From: Bacteroidota bacterium
GTDB lineage: Bacteria; Bacteroidota; Bacteroidia; Chitinophagales; Chitinophagaceae
Length of the DNA stretch: 41,848 nt
Direction: 5' to 3'
Assembly: GCA_016183765.1 (NCBI GenBank)
Contig: JACPEA010000005.1
Location: forward strand, 1 to 41,848
The notes below the pieces were generated by a model that saw only the letters and a list, made by a program, of their open reading frames with translations, searched no databases and was not told the DNA's origin. Positions 8,338-18,634 of this stretch are shown piece after piece (within the stretch, counting starts at the first letter, position 1; the number at the start of each line of letters is the position of its first letter). The translations under genes and the position numbers were made by a program.

Positions 8338-9082
8338 GATAACCTAATAAATGGTGAGTAGAGGATAAAAAGTTTTCCGTATAAAATTTTGCGTATCTAC
8401 AGGCAGTTGCCAAATCATGGCTTAATGCGAGGTTGGCAGCAATTGAAGCAGAGAGGATGCAGCCGGAGCCATGTTTTGGATAAACTGTTCGTTCGCCCGG
8501 TTCTAATTTAAGTACGGTCTTCTCCATGAATAAATAATCAATGCCGGGTTCTTCTTCATTGTGTCCACCTTTTAAAAGTACATTACAGAAATCCGATAAT
8601 CTTACTGCTGCTTCTTTTGCGTTCGGGGCGGCCGCCAGTTGAACCGCCTCTTTGTAATTTGGGGTGATCAGTTTAACCTGTTGTAGCGCTTCGTAAAGTT
8701 GCTTTTTGTCATCGGTTTGCTGCCAAAAATCAAATTCAGTTGTGGAGCGGATAACCGGGTCTACAATAATGTTGATCCTGGTGTTCATTGTATGAATGCA
8801 GTGAACAATCCTGTGCAGCGATTGGATATTTTGTACAATCCCTATTTTGACTGCAATAACGTTATAATGCGCAAGCATTTTTGTTAGTGCAGTCAGGATG
8901 TCCTCGTCATGCTCCCAACGGATAGAAAAAAAAAGCCTTTCTGTTTGCACTGTTTGTGCCGTGGTTATGCCCAAGCCATAGACGCGATGTTGCTCAAATG
9001 TTTTCATGTCGGCAAGCAAACCAGCGCCCCCGCTAGGGTCCATGCCAGCCACACTTAATACTATGGGACGATTGAACTGCAT
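8327..9082 (-). CDS. thiD: Hydroxymethylpyrimidine (phosphate) kinase ThiD
   Basis: A 251-residue ribokinase-fold enzyme phosphorylating HMP and HMP-phosphate to HMP-pyrophosphate. The substrate loop GMDPSGGAG lies near residues 14-22, the nucleotide region contains LLKGGH, and the anion hole appears as KHGSGCILSASIAA where most ThiD proteins have HGTGCTLSAA, a conservative Thr-to-Ser change. It overlaps the upstream TenI-like gene by 22 bp and thiE by 11 bp. The function is confident from motifs and operon position. Confidence 0.93.
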   Translation of the reverse strand: MQFNRPIVLSVAGMDPSGGAGLLADMKTFEQHRVYGLGITTAQTVQTERLFFSIRWEHDEDILTALTKMLAHYNVIAVKIGIVQNIQSLHRIVHCIHTMNTRINIIVDPVIRSTTEFDFWQQTDDKKQLYEALQQVKLITPNYKEAVQLAAAPNAKEAAVRLSDFCNVLLKGGHNEEEPGIDYLFMEKTVLKLEPGERTVYPKHGSGCILSASIAANLALSHDLATACRYAKFYTENFLSSTHHLLGYHVS

Positions 9083-9660
9083 GCTTTTTTTATTAGTTGA
9101 AAACTTTTTACAGGATCGGTGCTTTGCCAGATAGCGCCCAGGATGGCTATGCCGTCAAAACCCATTTCGAAGGAAAGCTTAAGATTTATTTCATTGATGC
9201 CTCCTATGGCAATAAGCTTTGTTTTGTTCTTGGGCATTTTAATTTTTTTTGAAATGGTTGAACTGTAACCCTGCTTTGAAATGCTGTCGAATACAGGACC
9301 TAAGAAAGCATAGTCAAAGCTGCCAGGCAGCTTTGCTGCTTCCTGGATTTGGTGTACAGAAGTTGATAAGTGGCAGCCACTTTCCTTTAGTGCCTGCCAT
9401 TCCATTGGGTTGCTTTTTTTTCTTTTTACCTCAGTATAATGCAGCCGGTTCATCCTAAAAATGTTTGCCAATTGATGATGTGAATGCAAGGCAATTTTTG
9501 ATATATGTTGCGGTTTTATCTTTTCTATCAAATGTTGAAGTGCTGATGCAGGAGCCGAAGGTTTGCGCAAGTGAAAAAATTCTAATCCCTGATCAAACAT
9601 TTCATTGAGAAGAGCCGGTTCGTTTTTGTGGAACGCTGCATCAGAAACTACGATCAACAT
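9061..9660 (-). CDS. ThiE-superfamily protein, probably TenI-type thiazole tautomerase
   Basis: A 199-residue protein of the thiamine-phosphate synthase/TenI fold: FFHLRKP in place of the ThiE VQLRxK strand, then LHSHHQLA, YAFLGPVFDSISKQGY, IAIGGINE and GFDGIAILGAIW. The ThiE loops that bind HMP-pyrophosphate (NDH, GxHLGQxD) are replaced by RLHYTEVKRK, so it is unlikely to be the synthase. TenI uses the same fold to aromatise the thiazole tautomer made by ThiG, which would fit a gene inside this operon. Stop and start of the adjoining genes touch (thiC ends at 9661). A residual synthase activity cannot be excluded. Confidence 0.75.
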   Translation of the reverse strand: MLIVVSDAAFHKNEPALLNEMFDQGLEFFHLRKPSAPASALQHLIEKIKPQHISKIALHSHHQLANIFRMNRLHYTEVKRKKSNPMEWQALKESGCHLSTSVHQIQEAAKLPGSFDYAFLGPVFDSISKQGYSSTISKKIKMPKNKTKLIAIGGINEINLKLSFEMGFDGIAILGAIWQSTDPVKSFQLIKKACSSIVP

Positions 9661-11526
<1,866 letters not shown>

Positions 11527-11539
11527 TTAAGAAGATTGT

Positions 11540-11743
11540 TTATCCGCCCTGTGTAGCCTTAATAATGAGAATATCGTCGTTTGCCTGCACCAGGTGTTGC
11601 GACCAGGTTGTTTTTGGAACAACGTTGTAGTTGATGGACACAGCAATGCCTTTTTGCTTTTCGCCAATGGTATCGTTCAGCAATTGCTGAACGGAAATTT
11701 CTGAAGCAACTTCCTTTAACTGATGATTGAGTTTGATTTCCAT
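11540..11743 (-). CDS. thiS: Sulfur carrier protein ThiS
   Basis: A 67-residue ubiquitin-like protein ending in ATQGG; the C-terminal Gly-Gly is adenylated by ThiF and carries the sulfur used by ThiG. The start MEIKLNHQL at 11743 is preferred because it matches the usual first beta-strand and has ATAGGA just upstream; an in-frame ATG at 11761 would add six residues. It is the first gene of the thiamin operon, directly downstream of the TPP riboswitch. Confidence 0.93.
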   Translation of the reverse strand: MEIKLNHQLKEVASEISVQQLLNDTIGEKQKGIAVSINYNVVPKTTWSQHLVQANDDILIIKATQGG

Positions 11744-11784
11744 TCCTATGGGTTTATGCAAAACTTCAGGAATGGCAAGACGGG

Positions 11785-11868
11785 CAGTGTGGGTTCACTT
11801 TTCCCTTCGCTGGCATTATCCAGATCAGGTTCAAGGGTATCATCTCAGCCTTTCGGCACCCCTAAAGT
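11785..11868 (-). promoter_or_regulatory. TPP riboswitch (THI element)
   Basis: On the minus strand the conserved THI-box segments appear in order: GGGGTGCC, then GGCTGAGATGATACCC, then GAACCTGATCTGGATAATGC, then CAGCGAAGGGAA. These are the pyrophosphate- and pyrimidine-binding cores of thiamin pyrophosphate riboswitches. It lies 42 bp before the thiS start, so TPP binding should shut down the whole thi operon, probably at translation initiation since no clear terminator stem follows. Confidence 0.97.
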
Positions 11869-11873
11869 TTGAA

Positions 11874-11881
11874 CAAATGTA
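11874..11881 (-). promoter_or_regulatory. Thi operon promoter, -7 element
   Basis: TACATTTG on the minus strand matches the Bacteroidota -7 consensus TAnnTTTG exactly. It lies a few bases before the first conserved base of the TPP riboswitch, where transcription of a riboswitch leader should begin. A matching -33 TTTG is not obvious. Confidence 0.65.
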
Positions 11882-12041
11882 GTAAGATAATCAATAGTTT
11901 TATTTTTTTTGTCACACTAAAAGAAAAATCTTTTCAGAAAAAGCCTTTCATGCAGCACCCAACTCGGTTCTATTTGTTTTCAACAAGGCGTTGATAACTC
12001 TTTTCACAAGACTTTTCATAAATGAGTAGTCTTGCTCTGTA

Positions 12042-12235
12042 TTTGTGGTTGCAGTGGTTAGATAATCACTGCATGAAAAGGGAATCCGGTATGAGTCCGG
12101 AACTGTCCCCGCAGCTGTAAGTTCTTCGGAGAACCAGTACTCCGCCTTTTTAAAGTAACCACTGTTTGTTCTGGTACAAGCCAAACAAACGGGAAGGTTT
12201 AAAAAGGATAGAACAAGTCAGAAGACCTGCCATAA
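12042..12235 (+). promoter_or_regulatory. Cobalamin (B12) riboswitch upstream of nrdB
   Basis: The plus strand carries the B12 riboswitch core: GGGAATCCGGT, GAGTCCGGAACTG, the B12 box beginning CCCCGCAGCTGTAA, then AGTACTCCGCC, GGGAAGG, and the 3' segment GTCAGAAGACCTGCC. The receptor-helix strands (GTGGTTGCAGTGG and CCACTG) are also present. It ends about 130 bp before the nrdB start at 12363. Downstream, AGGAG and CTCCT around 12290-12304 can pair and may belong to the expression platform. Adenosylcobalamin should lower nrdBA expression. Confidence 0.95.
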
Positions 12236-12362
12236 ATCATTCATTCGTTTTATGCTTTCGGGAGAAAGGCAGGAAACTGATCCTACTTTAGGAGTTTACC
12301 TCCTTTGGTATTCAGTGTACTTCTTCTTCCCCGTCTGCTATTGTTTATTTAAAAATCATGTT

Positions 12363-13334
12363 ATGCAGCAGGAGGACGAAATCTTACTAAAAGAAAACAA
12401 AGACCGATTTGTTATTCTCCCCATCAACTACCCTAAAGTTTGGGAACACTACAAACGCCATGAAGCTTCTTTCTGGACGGCTGAGGAAATTGACCTGAGT
12501 GGCGATTTAAAAGATTGGGCTAATCTCAATGACGGGGAACGTCATTTCATCTCGCATGTCCTGGCTTTTTTTGCCGCCAGCGATGGCATTGTTAATGAGA
12601 ACCTGGCTGTCAACTTTATGAGCGAAGTGCAGTTACCAGAAGCAAGGTGCTTTTATGGGTTTCAAATCATGATGGAAAACATTCACAGTGAAACCTATGC
12701 TTTGCTGATTGATACCTATATCAAAGATGTGGCAGAAAAACACAAGCTCTTTCATGCGATTGATACGGTGCCCGCCGTAAAAAGGAAAGCCGAGTGGGCT
12801 TTGCGCTGGATCCGTAATGGAAATTTTGCGCAGCGGTTGGTAGCTTTTGCAGCTGTAGAAGGTATTTTCTTCAGCGGTAGTTTTTGCTCTATTTTCTGGT
12901 TAAAGAAAAGAGGCTTGCTGCCCGGCTTAACCTTCAGCAATGAACTCATCAGCCGCGATGAAGGATTACATTGTGAGTTTGCCTGTCTGTTGTATAGCAT
13001 GCTTCAAAACAAATTGTCGCAGCAGGAGGTTTATAACATTATCATGGATGCTGTAGTCATAGAAAAAGATTTCATCACAGAATCCCTTCCTGTTGACCTG
13101 ATCGGAATGAACGCTCGACTGATGCAGCAATACATAGAATTTGTTGCCGACAGGTGGATCGGCGAGTTAGGCCATCCGAAAGTTTATCATGCTGCCAATC
13201 CATTTGATTTTATGGAAATGATTTCGCTGCAGGGGAAAACCAACTTCTTTGAGAAAAGAGTGGGTGACTATCAAAAAGCCGGTGTCATGGCGGGCAAAGA
13301 AGAACAGGTATTTTCTACGGAAGAAGATTTTTAA
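12363..13334 (+). CDS. nrdB: Class Ia ribonucleotide reductase, small subunit
   Basis: 323 residues from the ATG at 12363. The frame is open to 12252, but that extension crosses the riboswitch expression region and lacks family similarity. The ferritin-like di-iron site is complete: D44 (EEIDLSGD), E105 and H108 (MENIHSE), E166 (AVEGIFF), E200 and H203 (RDEGLHCEF). The radical tyrosine is Y112. The C-terminal tail VFSTEEDF resembles the R2 tail that docks on the large subunit. The protein generates the tyrosyl radical for deoxyribonucleotide synthesis under oxygen. It is followed after 26 bp by nrdA and preceded by a cobalamin riboswitch. Confidence 0.96.
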   Translation: MQQEDEILLKENKDRFVILPINYPKVWEHYKRHEASFWTAEEIDLSGDLKDWANLNDGERHFISHVLAFFAASDGIVNENLAVNFMSEVQLPEARCFYGFQIMMENIHSETYALLIDTYIKDVAEKHKLFHAIDTVPAVKRKAEWALRWIRNGNFAQRLVAFAAVEGIFFSGSFCSIFWLKKRGLLPGLTFSNELISRDEGLHCEFACLLYSMLQNKLSQQEVYNIIMDAVVIEKDFITESLPVDLIGMNARLMQQYIEFVADRWIGELGHPKVYHAANPFDFMEMISLQGKTNFFEKRVGDYQKAGVMAGKEEQVFSTEEDF

Positions 13335-13360
13335 ATTTCTAATTCATCAACTCTATTCTC

Positions 13361-15748
13361 ATGATTGTTATCAAACGTAGCGGTAAAAAAGAATCAGTAA
13401 AATTTGATAAGGTAACCGCCCGGATTCAGAAGTTAAGTTATGGCTTAAACCCGTTGGTTAATGTGATTGAAGTAGCCCGGAAAACCATTGAAGGCATTTA
13501 TGAGGGTGTTCATACAACTGAGCTCGATAGTCTGGCAGCAGAAGTGGCAGCCTCCTTGACCACTTCTCATCCCGATTATGCTATTTTGGCTTCTCGCATT
13601 GCCGTCAGCAACCTGCATAAAAGTACCGTTAAAAATTTTTCCCAGGCCATGCAAAGGCTGCATCAGTACGTTGATGCTGCCACAGGAAGAAGAATGCCGT
13701 TGATTGCAGATGATGTCATGGAAATTATCAGGGAGAATGCGGATTTGTTGGATAGCACCATCATCTACGACCGTGACTATGGCTTTGATTATTTCGGGTT
13801 TAAGACACTGGAAAAATCGTATTTATTAAGAATAAATGGTGAAGTGGCTGAACGCCCGCAGCACATGTACATGCGGGTAGCAGTCGGCATTCATAAAACG
13901 GATATTGAAAGCGTTATCAGAACTTATCACCTGATGAGTGAAAAGTGGTACACCCATGCCACTCCAACACTCTTCAATGCTGGCACGCCCAAGTCGCAAA
14001 TGAGCAGTTGCTTTTTACTGACCATGAAAGATGACAGTATTGAAGGAATTTACGATACCCTTAAACAAACCGCCAGAATTTCACAAAGCGCAGGAGGCAT
14101 CGGGCTGGCTATTCACAATGTCCGGGCCACGGGTAGCTATATCAGCGGAACCAACGGAACGAGCAACGGCATCATTCCCATGTTACGGGTATTTAACGAT
14201 ACGGCAAGGTATGTGGACCAGGGTGGCGGAAAACGTAAGGGTGCTTTTGCCATTTACCTCGAGCCCTGGCATGCCGATGTATTTGGATTTTTAGACCTGC
14301 GGAAAAATCATGGTAAAGAAGAGCTAAGGGCCAGGGATTTATTTTATGCTTTATGGATCCCGGATCTCTTTATGAAAAGGGTGGAAGCAAATGAGGAGTG
14401 GAGCCTATTCTGTCCACATGAAGCGCCTGGACTGAGCGAATGCTGGGGAGAGGAATTTGAAAAATTGTACACACAATACGAAAAGGAGGGGCGGGCAAGA
14501 AGAAAAGTAAAGGCACAGGAACTGTGGTTCGCTATACTGGATGCTCAAATCGAAACCGGTACGCCTTATTTGCTTTATAAAGATGCCGCCAATAGAAAGA
14601 GCAACCAGCAAAACCTGGGCACAATTAAATGCAGTAACCTGTGTACGGAAATTATGGAATACACTTCCCCAGAAGAAGTAGCCGTCTGCAATCTGGCTTC
14701 GATTGCACTTCCGAAATTTATAAGTAAGGGTGTCTTTGACCATCAGAAATTATACGAAATCACGTACCAAGTAACCAAAAGCCTGAATAAGATCATCGAC
14801 CACAATTACTATCCTGTACCGGAAGCCCAAAACTCCAATGTAAAACACCGGCCTATCGGTATTGGGGTTCAGGGCCTGGCAGACGTATTCATCCTGCTAC
14901 GGCTGCCTTTTGAATGTGAGCTGGCCAAAATGCTCAACAAGAATATTTTTGAAACCATCTACTTCGCTGCCCTAACCGCCAGTAAGGATCTGGCAAAAGA
15001 GCAGGGGGCTTATGAAACATTTCCAGGTTCACCGTTCTCCAAAGGTGTTTTCCAATTTGATATGTGGGGCGTACATCCTTCGGATCGCTGGGATTGGGAA
15101 TCGTTGCGGAAAGCAGTAATTCAACATGGTGCAAGGAATTCACTCTTGCTTGCGCCGATGCCCACGGCTTCCACTTCGCAGCTATTTGGCAATAATGAAT
15201 GTTTTGAACCCTTTACTTCCAATATCTACAGCCGCAGGGTATTGAGTGGTGAATTTATTGTGGTGAACAAGCACCTGTTGAAAGACCTGGTGGAATTGGG
15301 ATTGTGGGATGCAACCATGAAGAACAGGATCATTGCCGCAAACGGGTCTATTCAAAACATTGATGAAATTCCTGCAGACATTAAAGAGCTATATAAAACG
15401 GTTTGGGAAATAAAGCAGCGTAATTTGATTGACATGGCCGCTGACCGAGGTGCCTTCATTTGTCAATCCCAGTCACTCAATTTGTTTGTAGATAAACCTA
15501 CCGCTGCAAAACTAACTTCCATGCATTTTTACGCCTGGAAGAAAGGTTTAAAAACAGGCATGTATTACCTGCGTACCCAGGCGGCAGCGCAAGCGGTGCA
15601 GTTTACTGTTGAAAAAGGAAATAAGAAAGAAGATGGTTTTATGACGACCCTGTCGCAGAGTCCTGATAACCATGAAAATGGTATTACTGCCGAAACGGAT
15701 GGGCCTGTCTGTTCCATGCAGGATGGATGTATCAGTTGTGGCTCGTAA
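13361..15748 (+). CDS. nrdA: Class Ia ribonucleotide reductase, large subunit
   Basis: A 795-residue R1 subunit. An ATP-cone (allosteric activity site) occupies about residues 1-90. The active site shows C217 (SSCFLL), the N426-x-C428-x-E430 triad (NLCTE) and C443 (CNLASIAL). The radical-transfer tyrosine pair is in GMYYLRTQ, and the protein ends in C790-x2-C793 (CISCGS), the redox shuttle pair spaced as in eukaryotic R1 rather than the wider E. coli spacing. It reduces ribonucleoside diphosphates with NrdB. The gene is co-transcribed with nrdB and so falls under the same B12 riboswitch. No terminator is visible after the stop. Confidence 0.97.
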   Translation: MIVIKRSGKKESVKFDKVTARIQKLSYGLNPLVNVIEVARKTIEGIYEGVHTTELDSLAAEVAASLTTSHPDYAILASRIAVSNLHKSTVKNFSQAMQRLHQYVDAATGRRMPLIADDVMEIIRENADLLDSTIIYDRDYGFDYFGFKTLEKSYLLRINGEVAERPQHMYMRVAVGIHKTDIESVIRTYHLMSEKWYTHATPTLFNAGTPKSQMSSCFLLTMKDDSIEGIYDTLKQTARISQSAGGIGLAIHNVRATGSYISGTNGTSNGIIPMLRVFNDTARYVDQGGGKRKGAFAIYLEPWHADVFGFLDLRKNHGKEELRARDLFYALWIPDLFMKRVEANEEWSLFCPHEAPGLSECWGEEFEKLYTQYEKEGRARRKVKAQELWFAILDAQIETGTPYLLYKDAANRKSNQQNLGTIKCSNLCTEIMEYTSPEEVAVCNLASIALPKFISKGVFDHQKLYEITYQVTKSLNKIIDHNYYPVPEAQNSNVKHRPIGIGVQGLADVFILLRLPFECELAKMLNKNIFETIYFAALTASKDLAKEQGAYETFPGSPFSKGVFQFDMWGVHPSDRWDWESLRKAVIQHGARNSLLLAPMPTASTSQLFGNNECFEPFTSNIYSRRVLSGEFIVVNKHLLKDLVELGLWDATMKNRIIAANGSIQNIDEIPADIKELYKTVWEIKQRNLIDMAADRGAFICQSQSLNLFVDKPTAAKLTSMHFYAWKKGLKTGMYYLRTQAAAQAVQFTVEKGNKKEDGFMTTLSQSPDNHENGITAETDGPVCSMQDGCISCGS

Positions 15749-15895
15749 AGTGGAATGTCTTGGCAAGGTCACAAAGGAGTTATTTTATAAAATATCTACT
15801 CGCGTATATACGGAAGGCACAGTAATCCAAAGACGTAGAGTCATTAGCCTCCCAATCAATGGATTTGTGGGAAAAATGTAAAATTATTTGCTATT

Positions 15896-15914
15896 AATCG
15901 GAATATTTCCGATT
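15896..15914. promoter_or_regulatory. Palindromic operator candidate upstream of the AbiE pair
   Basis: AATCGGAA and its exact complement TTCCGATT flank a 3-bp centre, 22 bp before the antitoxin ATG at 15936. AbiEi antitoxins of type IV systems bind inverted repeats in their own promoter and repress it, and this is the only perfect palindrome in the gap after nrdA. The match to a true binding site is inferred. Confidence 0.6.
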
Positions 15915-15935
15915 TTTAGATTAAAATTTTGCAAA

Positions 15936-16574
15936 ATGGCATTTGCTGAGCTTCTGGCCTCCTATGAAGAAGAGCCTCTCAACAGGCAGCTGATCATAAG
16001 CCTGCTAAAGGAGTATAAACGTCCCAATGACAAGATCAATGAGCTGGTCAAGGAAGGGGCACTCACGGCTGTCAAAAAGGGGTGGTATATACCAGGGCCT
16101 GCTACCAAAATAAAAAAGCCTGAGCCTTTTTTAATCGCCAATCATCTTTGGGGGCCTAGTTATATATCGCTGGAGTCTGCCTTATCCCATTGGCGATTGA
16201 TTCCTGAACGGGTGTACGAAATAAGTTCGGTTACCATAAAAGCTTCAAAATCTTACAAGACTGCTGTGGGGAGGTTTAGTTATTTCCATGCTGGGTTGCC
16301 CTACTACGCTTTCGGAATCCAGAGCGTAGCCCTTACCTCCAGGCAGGTAGTATTAATCGCCTCACCGGAAAAGGCGCTATGCGATAAAATCATCATGACG
16401 GCTGGTGTGTTTTTACGAAGCACAAGGCAGACCTATCAATTCCTCATTGAAGATATGCGTATGGAAGAAGCTGATTTGCGCAACCTGAATTTGGGAGCCA
16501 TCCGCTCATGGATACCAGCAGCGCAGAAAAAAAATAGCCTGAATATGCTGATTAAAACACTCGAAGCATTATGA
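15936..16574 (+). CDS. Type IV toxin-antitoxin system AbiEi-family antitoxin
   Basis: About 212 residues from MAFAELLASYEEEP; the frame is open to 15888, but the earlier start would lie across the palindrome and adds no family sequence. The N-terminal 60 residues form a winged-helix-like domain (LIISLLKEYKRP, then a wing ending GWYIPG). The remainder shows the AbiEi-type core, with SYISLESALSHWRLIPE and PEKALCDKI. These antitoxins act both as transcriptional autorepressors and by counteracting the nucleotidyltransferase toxin. The last 4 bp overlap the toxin start (ATGA), so translation is coupled. Confidence 0.88.
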   Translation: MAFAELLASYEEEPLNRQLIISLLKEYKRPNDKINELVKEGALTAVKKGWYIPGPATKIKKPEPFLIANHLWGPSYISLESALSHWRLIPERVYEISSVTIKASKSYKTAVGRFSYFHAGLPYYAFGIQSVALTSRQVVLIASPEKALCDKIIMTAGVFLRSTRQTYQFLIEDMRMEEADLRNLNLGAIRSWIPAAQKKNSLNMLIKTLEAL

Positions 16575-17422
16575 TAAAGGAATGGATACAACAATACGCG
16601 CCTAAGAACAAAGAACAGGCGGAGGCTGCATTACGGGAGATCATGCAGGAAGTGGCCCTGGCAGGCCTGCAGCGGACGGGCTTTTTTGAAAAGGCTGCAT
16701 TTTATGGAGGGACAGCTCTTCGGATTTTTCATGGACTTGACCGGTATTCTGAAGACCTGGATTTTTCTTTATTGGAGGTTGATCCTGACTTTGCACTGGA
16801 TGAATATTTTGATGGCATTGTAAAAGAGTTTCAGGCCATTGGAATGAGTGTACAGATCAGGGAGAAAAAAAAGGTAAATGAGTCAAACATTGATTCTGCA
16901 TTTTTAAAATCCGAAACCGTATGGAAGGAACTCATATTGGATGACATAATTCCACAGGCAGGTGTAGAGGCATTTCCGAGACTTACCATCAAACTGGAAG
17001 TCGATACCCAACCGCCGCTCGGATTTGAAACAGAAGAAAAGCTGCTGTTACGTCCTTTTTCTTTTTATGTAAAATGTTTCACTCTGCCGGATCTTTTTGC
17101 AGGGAAATTACATGCCCTGCTTTTTCGCAAATGGAAGCAGCGGGTCAAAGGCCGCGACTGGTACGATCTGGAATGGTACATAAAAAAAGGGACACCCGTA
17201 AGTCTCAAACACTTTTTAGCAAGGGTCAAAGACACTGATGATTGGGATCGTTCCGACATTGAGCCAAATGAAGTGATAGAACTGTTGCATAAAAAAATTG
17301 ATTCGGTATCTTTTGAAGCGATAAGGCAGGATATCATCCGGTTTATTCCGGATGATGCGGGACTTGCGATCTGGGGCAAGGACTATTTCAGAGCCCTGAT
17401 AGAAAAAATGAAATTTGCCTAA
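16571..17422 (+). CDS. Nucleotidyltransferase AbiEii/AbiGii-family toxin
   Basis: A 283-residue DNA polymerase-beta-like nucleotidyltransferase. The catalytic signature is GGTAL (46-50) followed by R58-YS-E-D62-L-D64, the metal-binding acidic pair. The second family motif K179-L-H-A-L ... KGRDWYDLEWY (193-203) is present. AbiEii-type toxins transfer nucleotides, for some homologues to tRNA acceptor ends, causing reversible growth arrest and phage abortive infection. It overlaps the antitoxin by 4 bp and converges with the next gene, overlapping its stop by 4 bp. It appears intact. Confidence 0.9.
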   Translation: MIKEWIQQYAPKNKEQAEAALREIMQEVALAGLQRTGFFEKAAFYGGTALRIFHGLDRYSEDLDFSLLEVDPDFALDEYFDGIVKEFQAIGMSVQIREKKKVNESNIDSAFLKSETVWKELILDDIIPQAGVEAFPRLTIKLEVDTQPPLGFETEEKLLLRPFSFYVKCFTLPDLFAGKLHALLFRKWKQRVKGRDWYDLEWYIKKGTPVSLKHFLARVKDTDDWDRSDIEPNEVIELLHKKIDSVSFEAIRQDIIRFIPDDAGLAIWGKDYFRALIEKMKFA

Positions 17423-18141
17423 TTGAAAGGATATTTCTTTTTCCAATCCCGCAGCACGGCAGCGCCGTTGGGAAAATTGATCGATTCAAAAAACGTTGCG
17501 GCCTCTTCCAGCCGGTTGGTTATTTCAGTAAGCTTCCTGGGGGGCAGGTCTTTCTTTTTGCCGTAAATGAGCTCTAAATTCTTTTTAAGGCTACCCTGGT
17601 CAACCCCAAATAAACTGGTTAGACGTGCAGCAGTTTGATCATTACATTGCAAGGAATTCATACCACTGGTTTTGTCGAAGACGTAGATGACAAATGTGAG
17701 GGCAAGATTAGACAATTGAGCCTGTCTGCATTTTTCTACCTGGTCAAGTTGTTTTCGTTCAAAAGTTTCTTTGACGGTTTCCAGCCTGGGCAGGTAAATG
17801 GAAACATATTGGGGGCGGTATAGAAAAAGATACATTAAAACATAACCCAAAATACCTGCAATAAATATGCTTACAAAGAAGTACCCAAACGGTTCGTTGA
17901 GATATATTGAATTGGCTGCAGTATAAATTAATGACGGCAATAAAATAGAGGCATAGTGCCTGATTACATGATTGTACCAGTATTTAGCAATTAATCGCTG
18001 GCGGGTGGCTACGGTACTTAAATGTTGCGATTCGGGTTGGAGTCTTAGAAGGGTTTCTGTAAACTCAGCATTGATCTGAGTGATCTGCAGCTGTGGTTCA
18101 AATGTCATAAAAGACACGGCTCTCATTATCATCTCTCTCAT
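17419..18141 (-). CDS. Unrecognised protein with two membrane segments
   Basis: 240 residues; I do not recognise the family. Two hydrophobic segments lie at about residues 63-79 and 87-108 (SILLPSLIYTAANSI and GYFFVSIFIAGILGYVLMYL), separated by a short acidic turn, forming a helical hairpin. The N-terminal 60 and C-terminal 130 residues are soluble. The C-terminal part has the look of a small helical module (SLFGVDQGSLKKNLELIYGK ... FFESINFPNGAAVLRDWKKK). Several ATGs near the start (18141, 18129, 18123, 18108) leave the N-terminus open. It converges with the AbiE toxin gene with overlapping stop codons. Confidence 0.65.
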   Translation of the reverse strand: MREMIMRAVSFMTFEPQLQITQINAEFTETLLRLQPESQHLSTVATRQRLIAKYWYNHVIRHYASILLPSLIYTAANSIYLNEPFGYFFVSIFIAGILGYVLMYLFLYRPQYVSIYLPRLETVKETFERKQLDQVEKCRQAQLSNLALTFVIYVFDKTSGMNSLQCNDQTAARLTSLFGVDQGSLKKNLELIYGKKKDLPPRKLTEITNRLEEAATFFESINFPNGAAVLRDWKKKYPFN

Positions 18142-18353
18142 AGGACACGGCTTTGCTTAAAGGTAAATCTCATTACGGGCAAGCCTTATAAAGTGAGATA
18201 TAAAAAAATGTAAAAGAGGCTTATTCCATTAAGTTGTATGGTAAAGAAGTAAAATAAAGTTATCTTTGAAAGGATAGTTCAGGCAGCTTAAGATGCAGTA
18301 AACTACACAAAGAAACTGAGTTCTTTATAGAGTAAGTAATAGAGTAAAAAAGA

Positions 18354-18378
18354 AAAACCACCGTTTTACGGTGGTTTT
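18354..18378 (-). terminator. Intrinsic terminator downstream of tRNA-Lys
   Basis: A stem pairing ACCACCG with CGGTGGT around a 5-nt loop is flanked by A-runs on one side and T-runs on the other, so on the minus strand it ends in a U-rich tail. It lies 14 bp beyond the tRNA 3' end. Confidence 0.8.
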
Positions 18379-18391
18379 CATTTGATTTCAG

Positions 18392-18464
18392 TGATCCCGC
18401 TGGGACTCGGACCCAGGACCCATACATTAAAAGTGTATTGCTCTACCAACTGAGCTACGGAATC
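18392..18464 (-). tRNA. tRNA-Lys (anticodon TTT)
   Basis: A 73-nt cloverleaf on the minus strand. Acceptor GATTCCG pairs with CGGGATC (one G-T pair) with discriminator A. The D-arm contains AGCTCAGTTGGTAGAGC, the anticodon loop is CTTTTAA with anticodon TTT, and the T-arm contains GGGTCCGAGTCCC. CCA is not encoded. It stands alone, with an intrinsic terminator at 18354-18378. It marks the change from the more AT-rich left third of the window to the GC-richer middle. Confidence 0.96.
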
Positions 18465-18608
18465 AAACCCTTACCCTGGGAAGAAAAGCCAGTGACTTTT
18501 TTTCTTTGGGAGTGCAAAAATAGGTGAAATAAAAAAACTGCCAAATTTTTATAAAAGTATTTTCCATTTTTTACACACAGAACGTCAATAACTGAGGAAG
18601 GAACTGCC

Positions 18609-18616
18609 TATTTTTG
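18609..18616 (+). promoter_or_regulatory. -7 promoter element before the SDR gene
   Basis: TATTTTTG fits TAnnTTTG and lies 18 bp upstream of the ATG at 18635. No convincing -33 element is seen at the expected distance. Confidence 0.5.
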
Positions 18617-18634
18617 TGTGATAAGCCTAATCTC

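Noticed and set aside
11948..12184. Minus-strand open frame of 78 codons across the cobalamin riboswitch
   Set aside because: It lies almost wholly on the complement of the riboswitch, has no family resemblance, and the riboswitch explains the sequence.
12252..12362. Upstream start for nrdB
   Set aside because: The extra 37 residues are hydrophobic and unlike R2, and they cross the riboswitch expression region.
18392..18464. tRNA-Lys as the attachment site of an integrated element
   Set aside because: No integrase gene and no repeat of the tRNA 3' end were seen nearby; the composition change alone is not enough.
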